In this document: positions 48,851 through 56,655 of the stretch, piece by piece | How the letters are laid out: each line of letters starts with the position of its first letter | Numbering within the stretch: the first letter of the stretch is position 1 | Origin: Duganella alba | GTDB lineage: Bacteria > Pseudomonadota > Gammaproteobacteria > Burkholderiales > Burkholderiaceae_D | Reading direction: 5' to 3' | Length of the DNA: 64,000 nucleotides | NCBI RefSeq assembly: GCF_009674495.1 | Contig: NZ_WKJN01000004.1 | Coordinates: forward strand, 246,173 to 310,172 | The notes under the pieces: generated by a model | Seen by the model: the letters and a program-made list of their open reading frames with translations, nothing else | Told to the model about the DNA's origin: nothing | Databases searched by the model: none | Position numbers and translations under genes: made by a program

Positions 48851-49875
48851 AGCCGCGCGCCGGTCACGCGCTCGTAAGCGCTGCCAAACCACCGTGTCGA
48901 CAACGTCATGGCCCGCTCATACGGCGCCAGCCGCACCCGCCCGGAACGCGGCGCGGCCGGCTGCGGCGGCAAGGTATCGTCCAGCGTCAACAGCAACTCC
49001 GGATAATTCAAGCCGGCCCGCTCCGCATACAGCAACGACGCCCAAAACCTCGGATTCAACTCCAGGATGAAATAACTGTCGCGCGCCGGGTCATAGCGCA
49101 AATCCAGATGGCCGACGCCGCTGTAATCGCAAACCGCGACAAACCGCTTTACATACTCGCGCACCCGCACGCTGGGATAGAACGTCCGCTCGCCGCGCCG
49201 CGTATGGCGGAACACCGAACACGCCGCCACCTGCCCGCGCTGCGCCAGAAACGACGCGCCCACATCCCACCCCGGCACATGCGACTGCGCGATCAACGGA
49301 AAGCCCGCCGTCAACCGTCCATGCGCCAGGGTCCGCGCCAGCGACTCGCGCGTGCGGTGCACCTGAAATCCGACACTGGCCCAGCGATCCAGCGGCTTGC
49401 TAACGATTGGATAGACCAATTGATTCGCCAGCAACTGCGCCGCATCATCCACCCGCACGCTGTCCGGCGCCGGCAGACCGCTCGCCGCCAGCAGCCGTGT
49501 CAAGTTCCACTTGTCGTTCAAGGTCGTCATGGTGGACGCCTGCGGCACCGCGCAAGCCGGCACGCCTTCGCTCGCCGCGCCCCGCGCCAGCAGCAAGGCC
49601 GTGTCGTAATCCGCGCCGATCACCTTGTCGATGCCGGCGCTGCCGCACAGCTCGCGCACCTGCGCCAGCGCCGACGTGTCGAGCTGCGCGCCGTTGCGCC
49701 GCAAGCCGTGCCAGCGCACGTAACGGTGGCAATCGCCGGTCCACATGAGCGGCGCGCGCGCATGCCAGGCCAGCACCAGCGGCGCATGGCCGGCGCGCCG
49801 CAGGCAGCGCACCACCGACCACGTCAGCGATGGCACCACGCCCAGCACCAATACCGAAGGATGAGCAGCGGCCAT
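48847..49875 (-). CDS. ATP-grasp family protein
   Basis: 342 residues. N-terminal Rossmann-like lobe (PSVLVLGVVPSLTWSVVRCL), then the ATP-grasp core: TLNDKWNLTRLLAASGLPAP (about 133-152), PIVSKPLDRWASVGFQVHRT (ATP-binding Lys near 175) and YFILELNPRFWASLLYAERA (metal-binding Glu-x-Asn near 285). ATP-grasp enzymes join a carboxylate to an amine or thiol. At the end of an exopolysaccharide cluster it may attach an amino-acid or similar substituent to a sugar; this is inference. AAGGAG precedes the ATG. Confidence 0.85.
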   Translation of the reverse strand: MAAAHPSVLVLGVVPSLTWSVVRCLRRAGHAPLVLAWHARAPLMWTGDCHRYVRWHGLRRNGAQLDTSALAQVRELCGSAGIDKVIGADYDTALLLARGAASEGVPACAVPQASTMTTLNDKWNLTRLLAASGLPAPDSVRVDDAAQLLANQLVYPIVSKPLDRWASVGFQVHRTRESLARTLAHGRLTAGFPLIAQSHVPGWDVGASFLAQRGQVAACSVFRHTRRGERTFYPSVRVREYVKRFVAVCDYSGVGHLDLRYDPARDSYFILELNPRFWASLLYAERAGLNYPELLLTLDDTLPPQPAAPRSGRVRLAPYERAMTLSTRWFGSAYERVTGARL

Positions 49876-50034
49876 GGCGTTCTCCTTGCCAAAAAACCTC
49901 CAGCGTAGCCGCGCACCGCATACGCCACTAGAGCGCCATCAAACGTGCGCCTGCGCGCACTTGAGCGAGCATAAACGCCGCCCACCGTTGTCCTGCCTAG
50001 AATAAATGTCCATCGCGCCTGTGAAGGAGATTCC

Positions 50035-51054
50035 ATGGAACCGGCCTCAGACATTATTCAATGCCACAGCTACAGCGGTTATATTCCCGATTACACCGAG
50101 CGCGAACTGGCGCGCCTGCACGCCGGCCGCTATTCGTCCCTGCCGCATTTTGAAATTTACGGCCTGGCCGACCAGGCCAGCACCTACATCGCCAGCCGCG
50201 GCGAGCAGCCGACCACGCTGTTGCTCTACCGCCGCAACGGCGCCATCGTGCGCGTGCTCAACGAGGGCATTCCGATCAGCGTGGACGAAGCCCGCCGCTT
50301 TGCAGACCACATCTTCCGGCAAGACAATTTTTCCGGCGCGATATTGTTTCGCGCTGTGGACATGCCGGCCACGCCGCCCGATGTGCGCATACAACGCGTC
50401 CCCTGCGAGCAGGACAGCGTGCTGCCATTGCCCGCCAGCCAGGGCGCCTATCTCAACAGCCTGGGGGCCGGCACGCGCTCGCTGGTCAAGAACCGGTTGA
50501 ACAAGATCAGGCGCGAGCATCCCGGCTTCGAGTTCCGCATTGCCGAGCGCGGCCAGGTCGATCCGCAACACGTGCACGCCATCCTCGCCCTGCACCGCCA
50601 GCGCGCCCACAGCGGCGTCTGGCGCAAGGCCATTCATCTTGATAGTGACGAGGAGTCGCGCGTGATGCAAATGGTGGCGCGCTGCGGCATGGTTGGCGTG
50701 GCGCTCGTCGACGGCCGCTGCATCGGCGGTTCGATCTGCTACCGCAACGGCGACGTGGTCAGCGCACGCTTCCTGGCGCACGACCCGGCCTATGATTTAT
50801 ACCGTCTGGGATTTTTGTGCGCGTGGCTGATGTGCAACGCCTGCGCAGGCCGAAGTGACATACAGCAATTTAACTTCGGCTGGGGAAAGGAACCGTACAA
50901 GGCCCATCTGGGTGGACAGGTGCGCACACTGAGCGATGTGGCGATTTACCGCAGCAAGGGACACCGGCTGCGCATGGCGCCGCTGAGTGTGGGACTGACA
51001 TTGCGCGGCTGGCAATTCCAGCTGCGCAAGCTGGCGCAACGGTTCAGGAAGTGA
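50035..51054 (+). CDS. GNAT/BioF2-like (FemAB-type) acyltransferase
   Basis: 339 residues. The pattern SLVKNRLNKIRREHPGFEFR (about 152-171), QVDPQHVHAILALHRQRAHS, GMVGVALVDGRCIGGSICYR and GRSDIQQFNFGWGKEPYKAH (near 285-304) is that of the BioF2-like/FemAB-related acetyltransferases common in polysaccharide clusters, where they modify sugars or peptides with acyl or aminoacyl groups. GAAGGAG precedes the ATG. It diverges from the ATP-grasp gene across 159 bp and overlaps the convergent small gene by 11 bases. The actual acyl donor is unknown. Confidence 0.8.
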   Translation: MEPASDIIQCHSYSGYIPDYTERELARLHAGRYSSLPHFEIYGLADQASTYIASRGEQPTTLLLYRRNGAIVRVLNEGIPISVDEARRFADHIFRQDNFSGAILFRAVDMPATPPDVRIQRVPCEQDSVLPLPASQGAYLNSLGAGTRSLVKNRLNKIRREHPGFEFRIAERGQVDPQHVHAILALHRQRAHSGVWRKAIHLDSDEESRVMQMVARCGMVGVALVDGRCIGGSICYRNGDVVSARFLAHDPAYDLYRLGFLCAWLMCNACAGRSDIQQFNFGWGKEPYKAHLGGQVRTLSDVAIYRSKGHRLRMAPLSVGLTLRGWQFQLRKLAQRFRK

Positions 51055-51289
51055 ACTTGAGGCAGCGCGAACCTTCTTCGATCAGGCGCTCGTCACGCGA
51101 ACGCAGCCGGCCCGGATTGCGCCGATGTTCCGGCTCGGAAACAACGCGCTTGATCACGCTTTCCAGCACGCCTCGATGACTGAGGTACTCCGCCGCGCTC
51201 TCCGGTCCCAGCCGGTCGGCCCGCTCGATGCCGGCCTCCACCACCTCGGACGATTGATAGTCTGGGCGGAAAGTTTGCTTGGTAGACAT
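51044..51289 (-). CDS. Small protein of unknown function
   Basis: 81 residues, charged and helical (SSEVVEAGIERADRLGPESAAE and VLESVIKRVVSEPEHRRN). A strong AGGAG sits 7 bases before the ATG at 51289, and codon use looks coding, so it is probably real. No family recognised. It converges on the acyltransferase gene with an 11-base overlap of the ends and lies downstream of the hydrolase gene with a 90-base gap. Confidence 0.65.
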   Translation of the reverse strand: MSTKQTFRPDYQSSEVVEAGIERADRLGPESAAEYLSHRGVLESVIKRVVSEPEHRRNPGRLRSRDERLIEEGSRCLKFTS

Positions 51290-51379
51290 CGCTGACTCCT
51301 GAATATGGATAAAATCCAATTCTCGGATTCTACAGCAGCTTCCGCCGTGCGGTAACGTACCCCCGTGGTGCGGCTGCAA

Positions 51380-52252
51380 CTACGGCGCCGGCACACCTTG
51401 CGGCGCCTTGCCGTCGTGCGGAATCAGCCAGCCACCGTCGCTGAGCCAGTCCGCCAGACGATCCGGCCAGTGCACGTCCGACAAGCGCTCGGAACGCTGC
51501 CCCATGTTGAAGGCGTGATCGGTATCCGCGTACAGATGCAGCTCGGCCGACACGCCGGCGCCGTTGAGTTGCTGGTACAACGCCAGCGCCGGCGGCATGC
51601 AGCACTTGTCGCTGGAGCCGGCCACGATGAACGCCGGCGGCGCATTCTGCACCGCCTTGGCCGGCACGCCGAGCGGCCCTGGATACACCAGCACCTGGAA
51701 GTCCGGCCGCGCGCTCTGTTTGTCGATCGCATCGGGTTTGGACGGCGGCGCCGGTTCGGGATTGTCGGCCACCAGCGAGACCAGTTCGCCACCAGCAGAG
51801 AAGCCCATCACGCCCAGTCGATGCGGATCGACGCCATACTCCGCCGCATGCGCACGCACCCAGCGCACGGCGCGGCGCAGATCGGCCGCGGCATCGGTGT
51901 CGATACCGTAGCTGGAACCCTGGTCGCGCGCCAGCCGGTACTTCAGCACGAAGGCCGTGACGCCCACGCGGTTGAGCGACCTGGCCGCCACCATGCCCTC
52001 GTTCTGCCACACCAGCATGCGATGCCCGCCACCGGGCACGATGACGACCGCCGCACCGTTGGCATGGCGCGGATTGGCGCGCACCACCGTCAGCGAAGGA
52101 TCGTGGATATTGCTGACGTAAGTGTTCTCCACTTTCTCCGGCTCGTTGTGACGCCTCTCCGCACCAGGCGCGCCGTCGGGCCACAGCGGTTGTTGCTGCG
52201 CGCCGGCGTGGGCGCAGAGGGCCAGCAGTACGAGGACAAGTTTATTGCGCAT
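51380..52252 (-). CDS. Secreted alpha/beta hydrolase (carbohydrate-esterase-like)
   Basis: 290 residues with Sec signal peptide MRNKLVLVLLALCAHAGAQ. Oxyanion-hole region VVIVPGGGHRMLVWQNEG (about 65-82), nucleophile elbow GVMGFSAGGELVSL (Ser near 142), Asp in YADTDHAFNMGQ with its following His near 255. The GxSAGG elbow and PGGG motif resemble the acetyl-xylan-esterase/BD-FAE group that removes acetyl or feruloyl groups from polysaccharides. It overlaps the end of the lyase-like gene by 11 bases, so the two products are made together and probably attack the same polymer. Confidence 0.87.
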   Translation of the reverse strand: MRNKLVLVLLALCAHAGAQQQPLWPDGAPGAERRHNEPEKVENTYVSNIHDPSLTVVRANPRHANGAAVVIVPGGGHRMLVWQNEGMVAARSLNRVGVTAFVLKYRLARDQGSSYGIDTDAAADLRRAVRWVRAHAAEYGVDPHRLGVMGFSAGGELVSLVADNPEPAPPSKPDAIDKQSARPDFQVLVYPGPLGVPAKAVQNAPPAFIVAGSSDKCCMPPALALYQQLNGAGVSAELHLYADTDHAFNMGQRSERLSDVHWPDRLADWLSDGGWLIPHDGKAPQGVPAP

Positions 52253-55200
52253 GAAGTTCTCCCGCTGCGTACAGCGCATGATGAGTAAGGATGAACAGCG
52301 TGCGGCCATCGGCGCCGCCGAAGATCAGTTGCAGCGGCCGCTCCGGCACGTCGATACGGCCGATCTCCCGGCCGTCCGGCGCGTAGACGAAGACCTGGCC
52401 GTTGGCGACGTAGACATTGCCGTTGCGGTCCAGCGCCGCGCTCTCGCCGCCGCGATTGGCCGCCAGCTTGAGGTCCGTGATGCCGCCGCCGGCGCCGATC
52501 ACGCCGCTGAAGGTGCGGTTCTCCGAGCCGTTGGTGAACAGCACGCGACCGTTGGCGCCGGCCGACACCAGGCCGTGCGTGTCCAGCGTATCCGAGAAGC
52601 GGTAACCCAGGTGGTCGTTCGGTCCCTGCTTGAAGACGCGGTACGCCGGCAGCACCAGGCTGCCGTCCGGCGACACGTATTCGCGCTGCTTCGGCTGCGC
52701 GACATCGCGGGCGAACATCTCGGCCAGCGTGGTGAATTCATAGGTGTCGAAGTTGAGCTGATCGCGGAACTCGCCGTTCTGCCAGAAGTTGACCGGCACC
52801 ACGACACGCGCGCCAGCATGGGTTTGCACCGGCGTCGGCTTGATGATGGTGACCGGTCCGGCCGGCTGGGCGGGATCGAAGGAATACACCGTGCCCTCCG
52901 GTCCGAACGAAGAAATCACCATCAGCGCGCCGCTCTTGTCGATCGCCAGATTGACCGGGTCCAGCGGCGCATCGCGCACCACGGCGAGGCCGCGCTCCTT
53001 GCTCCAGCGGTAGATGCGGTTGAAACGGCGGTCGACGAAATACAGTTGGCCCTTGCTGTCCACCGCCGCGCCGGCGATGGAATAAAAGCCATCTTCCAGC
53101 TTGTCGACCTTGCCGCCGGCCGGCGCGGCGCGCGGCGTATCGGTCCCGATGTCCAGCATCGCAAATTCATGCTCGCGCACTTCCTGCTTGCTCGTCACGT
53201 CCTGCAACGTGTTCTCGAACGCGTATTTGCTGGCGCGCAGATAGGTGCCGCAGCCGTTGTCGTCGCAGGTCGCAAAGCCGCTCTCCGCGTTCACATGCAC
53301 GTTGCGGAAGCGGATATTGGCCGAGTTGCTCATCTTAACCGCCGACACGGCCGGCTTGATCGAGCGCGTCACGCGGTAGGCATGGTAGTTGGCGAAGGTA
53401 ATGTTGCGCGAGTTGCGGATCTCCAGCGACACCGCATCCATCCCGTCACGTACCTCCTGCTCCGTTTGCGGCGCCAGGAATTCCCAGTTTTCCACGTTAT
53501 CCAGCACGATCTCGGCGCGGACGTGGTGTTCGGCCGACAGCTCATACACCCTGCCCGGCGTCCGGGTGTTGGAGACGTAGAAGCCCGCCTGCGCAAAGGT
53601 GCTCGGCGACCAGCAGGCCACGAACGTGCCACCGCCGCCATCCGTCACCCAGATGCTCGGATACTGGCGGTCCCAGTGCTGGATCGGATCGAAGCTGGCG
53701 GTTTTCTGATACGGGTCGCGGCGCTTGCCGTCGTACAGCCGCGTGCCGTGACCGCCCTGGATGCGGATATCGTCCACCAGCGACTCGGCGCCGGCGCGCC
53801 ATAGCAGCGCCGTGGCGCGCGGGTTCACTTCGCCGGTCGCCAGGCCGAAGCCGGAGACGATCGCATCGCCGCCCTTCGCGCTTTCCAGCAGCGCCTTCGG
53901 ACCGTCGGCGCCGGCGTAGGCGGCCGAACCGTTCGGCAGCACCAGTTGCGTGACGCCGGGATGCAGGCCAACCAGCACCGTGTCAGGCTTCATGCGTATC
54001 GTGTCCTGCACCATGTAGAAGCCCTGCGGCAGATACACCACACGGCTGCTGTCGATCGCCTTCTGCACCGCCGCCGTGTCGTCGCTCACGCCGTCGCCCA
54101 CCGCGCCGAAACTGCGCACGCTGGCCCACTCCCTGGTCGACGGCAGCGTGCGCATCACCGGCGCCCGCGCGGCCGGCAAGGTCTTCAGCGCGGCGCCTTT
54201 CACGTTGGTGGCGAACTTGCCCACGCTGCCGAGGCCCGGCAGCATCAGGCCGTAATTGAATTCGCTGATCTGGTAGGACGCGCCGTAGCCGGCCACCGTC
54301 TTGCCGTTGTCGCGGAAGCGCGCGAACACCGGCACGTTCCTGGCCAGCGCATTGTCGAAGCCAATCTGCGTGTAGACGTTGTCCTCGTTGCTGATGATGA
54401 CCGCTGCTTTCGACACGTTCTCGAAGCGCACGTCCTTGCCCCACAACCAGTCGCCGTAGCCGCGATCGATCTCGATGCCGACCGGCGTATTGCGGATGGT
54501 GGTGTTAATCAGCGTCAGCCCGGCCTCGTGGCCGCGTATCGCCGCATCGCGCTGGCCGTCGAAGGTGGAGTCCATCAGCGTGTACTGCCAGGCCGGCGAG
54601 GTCTTCTCGGTCAGGATGCCGTAACGGCCGCCGTAGAACTTCAGGTCGAAGCTCTCGTTGCCCACCATGTAGACGCCGGCAAGACCGGAGCCGATGTGGA
54701 AGTCCATATGGCTCAGGTACGAGTGTTGCGCCGTCCGCAGCCGCACCGCCGCAGCGGCGGGATTGCCGTCGCCGATCTCGAAGTCCACATTGCTCATCGC
54801 CGAATAAAAGGTGGCGGAATTCGCGTCGCGCACATTCTCGCTGTACGGCACCGCGCTTTTCACCGGCACCGGCACCTTGCCCACGGTGTACTGGTCGCCG
54901 CCGGTGAACACCACCATATTCGCCACGCCTTGCTGGAAGCCCGGCGTTTTGTCGGCCAGCACCAGCACCGGCCGCGTCGGTCCGACGCCGTACAACCGCA
55001 CCGCCAGCGGCACCAGCAGCGAACGGGTGATGCGATAACGGCCGGACGGCAGGAACACCACGCCGCCCTCGCCTTTGTTCGACGCCGCGTTCAGCGCCTC
55101 CTGTATCGCCGCGCTGTCGTCGCTGCGGCCGTCGCCGGCCGCCTTCACCTTCACCGCGCGCGGATCGTCCGGCATGGTCTGGTAAGCGGACATGGAGGCG

Positions 55201-55262
55201 GCATGCGCGAGCAGAGGCACGGCCAATGCTGCGGCCGCGAGCACGTTCAAGATTGGTTTCAT
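52242..55262 (-). CDS. Secreted fusion: two pectate-lyase-like beta-helices plus gluconolactonase-like propeller
   Basis: 1006 residues. Signal peptide MKPILNVLAAAALAVPLLAHA. Two pectate-lyase-superfamily openings are visible: VKVKAAGDGRSDDSAAIQEA (about 38-57) and WASVRSFGAVGDGVSDDTAA (about 375-394), each followed by strings of short beta turns (for example GLTLINTTIRNTPVGIEID). From about 717 the pattern changes to SMP-30/gluconolactonase-like blades: GFYSIAGAAVDSKGQLYFVD, DPVNLAIDKSGALMV and a closing RPLQLIFGGADGRTLFILTH typical of that family. Likely a periplasmic or extracellular polysaccharide-degrading enzyme. Single-domain catalytic residues cannot be assigned by eye. AGGATAA precedes the ATG. 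Confidence 0.8.
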   Translation of the reverse strand: MKPILNVLAAAALAVPLLAHAASMSAYQTMPDDPRAVKVKAAGDGRSDDSAAIQEALNAASNKGEGGVVFLPSGRYRITRSLLVPLAVRLYGVGPTRPVLVLADKTPGFQQGVANMVVFTGGDQYTVGKVPVPVKSAVPYSENVRDANSATFYSAMSNVDFEIGDGNPAAAAVRLRTAQHSYLSHMDFHIGSGLAGVYMVGNESFDLKFYGGRYGILTEKTSPAWQYTLMDSTFDGQRDAAIRGHEAGLTLINTTIRNTPVGIEIDRGYGDWLWGKDVRFENVSKAAVIISNEDNVYTQIGFDNALARNVPVFARFRDNGKTVAGYGASYQISEFNYGLMLPGLGSVGKFATNVKGAALKTLPAARAPVMRTLPSTREWASVRSFGAVGDGVSDDTAAVQKAIDSSRVVYLPQGFYMVQDTIRMKPDTVLVGLHPGVTQLVLPNGSAAYAGADGPKALLESAKGGDAIVSGFGLATGEVNPRATALLWRAGAESLVDDIRIQGGHGTRLYDGKRRDPYQKTASFDPIQHWDRQYPSIWVTDGGGGTFVACWSPSTFAQAGFYVSNTRTPGRVYELSAEHHVRAEIVLDNVENWEFLAPQTEQEVRDGMDAVSLEIRNSRNITFANYHAYRVTRSIKPAVSAVKMSNSANIRFRNVHVNAESGFATCDDNGCGTYLRASKYAFENTLQDVTSKQEVREHEFAMLDIGTDTPRAAPAGGKVDKLEDGFYSIAGAAVDSKGQLYFVDRRFNRIYRWSKERGLAVVRDAPLDPVNLAIDKSGALMVISSFGPEGTVYSFDPAQPAGPVTIIKPTPVQTHAGARVVVPVNFWQNGEFRDQLNFDTYEFTTLAEMFARDVAQPKQREYVSPDGSLVLPAYRVFKQGPNDHLGYRFSDTLDTHGLVSAGANGRVLFTNGSENRTFSGVIGAGGGITDLKLAANRGGESAALDRNGNVYVANGQVFVYAPDGREIGRIDVPERPLQLIFGGADGRTLFILTHHALYAAGELHAQ

Positions 55263-55266
55263 CTGT

Positions 55267-56652
55267 TTATCCTAAAAAGGCAGAGAGAATCAGCACGAAA
55301 ATGAGTCCGAATACGCCAACCAGCGTCTCCATCAGCGTCCACGAACGGAAGGTGTCTTTCAGCGACAATCCGAAGTACTCCTTGAACATCCAGAAGCCGG
55401 AGTCGTTGACGTGACTGCACATCAAGCTGCCGGCGCCGATCGCCAGCACCATCAGCGACGGATCGACGCCGGATGCCTGCGCCACCGGCGCGACGATGCC
55501 GGCCGCCGTCAGCCCGGCAACCGTGGCGGAGCCGAGGCAGATGCGTATCAATGTCGCCACCAGCCAGCCCAGCACCAGCGGCGGCACCGGCAGCGCGCCG
55601 AGCTGCGTGCCCAGTTGCGCGCTGACGCCGGAATCGACCAGCACCTGCTTGAGCGCACCAGCGCCAGCGATCACCAGCAGGATCGGCGCGATATCACGCA
55701 TGGCGTCCTGGGCGCCGGACATCAGCACCGTCAGCTTCCGCCCGCGCGCCACACCCAGCGTGCAGACCGCCACCAGCAGCGCGATCAGCATCACGATCAT
55801 CGGATTGGCAAGGAAGGCCACCGTCGATTTCAACGCCGGATCGGCAATCGGCAGCGCCGCGGCGGCGGTGGTGGCGGCCAGCAGCCACACCGGCAGCAGC
55901 GCGGTGGCGAAGCTGTTGAACACACCCGGCAGCTCGGCCTCGTCGCGCAGGCCGGTGCGGAACATCGGCGCCGGTTCGGCCTGGACGCGCTTGAGCGTCA
56001 TGGCGAACACCGGCCCGGCGATGATCAGCGTCGGCACCGCGACGATCAGGCCATATAGCAGCGTGCGGCCCATATCGGCATGGAACTGCGCCACCAGGGC
56101 CGTCGGCGATGGATGCGGCGGCAGGAAGCCATGCGCGATCGACAGCCCGGCCAGCAGCGGAATCGCCAGCGCCACCGCCGGCCGGCCGCTCTGGTACACC
56201 AGCGAGAACACCAGCGGCACCAGCAGCACGAAGCCGACGTTGTAATACAGCGGTATGCCGGCCACGAAACCGGTCAGCGTCAGCGCCACCGGCATGCGCG
56301 CGGAGCCGAACACGCCGATCAGATAGCTGGCGATGCGCTGCGCCGCGCCGCTGTCGGCAATCAGCTTGCCGAACACCGCGCCCAGGCAGACGATCACGAT
56401 CAAGGATCCAAGCAGGTCGCCGATGCCCTTGTCGATGGAACGCGGAATGCTCTCCACCGGCATGCCAAGCAGCAGCGCGGCGGCCAGCGCCGCCGCCACG
56501 AAGGCCAGCAACGGCTGCACCTTGCCCCAGGCGATCAGCAGCGTGAGCAGGCCGACCGACAGGGCCACGGCAATCAGCGCCCAGGCGGCCGGCGTCACTC
56601 CGAGGAGCGTGGCCAGGGGACTGGCCACGACCAACGCGCTCATAGAGGCCAT
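55267..56652 (-). CDS. GntP-family gluconate/sugar-acid permease
   Basis: 461 residues and about 12-14 membrane segments. VESIPRSIDKGIGDLLGSLI near residue 67, the SLSIAHG-like GLSIAHGFLPPHPSPTALVA (about 167-186) and AGSLMCSHVNDSGFWMFKEY (near 405-424) are signature stretches of GntP gluconate:proton symporters. It would bring gluconate or a related aldonic acid into the cytoplasm for the gluconokinase. Start at 56652 sits 3 bases after the receptor stop; the Shine-Dalgarno is weak (TAAG), and 56643 is an alternative. The lyase-like gene follows after 4 bases. Confidence 0.92.
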   Translation of the reverse strand: MASMSALVVASPLATLLGVTPAAWALIAVALSVGLLTLLIAWGKVQPLLAFVAAALAAALLLGMPVESIPRSIDKGIGDLLGSLIVIVCLGAVFGKLIADSGAAQRIASYLIGVFGSARMPVALTLTGFVAGIPLYYNVGFVLLVPLVFSLVYQSGRPAVALAIPLLAGLSIAHGFLPPHPSPTALVAQFHADMGRTLLYGLIVAVPTLIIAGPVFAMTLKRVQAEPAPMFRTGLRDEAELPGVFNSFATALLPVWLLAATTAAAALPIADPALKSTVAFLANPMIVMLIALLVAVCTLGVARGRKLTVLMSGAQDAMRDIAPILLVIAGAGALKQVLVDSGVSAQLGTQLGALPVPPLVLGWLVATLIRICLGSATVAGLTAAGIVAPVAQASGVDPSLMVLAIGAGSLMCSHVNDSGFWMFKEYFGLSLKDTFRSWTLMETLVGVFGLIFVLILSAFLG

Positions 56653-56655
56653 CGC

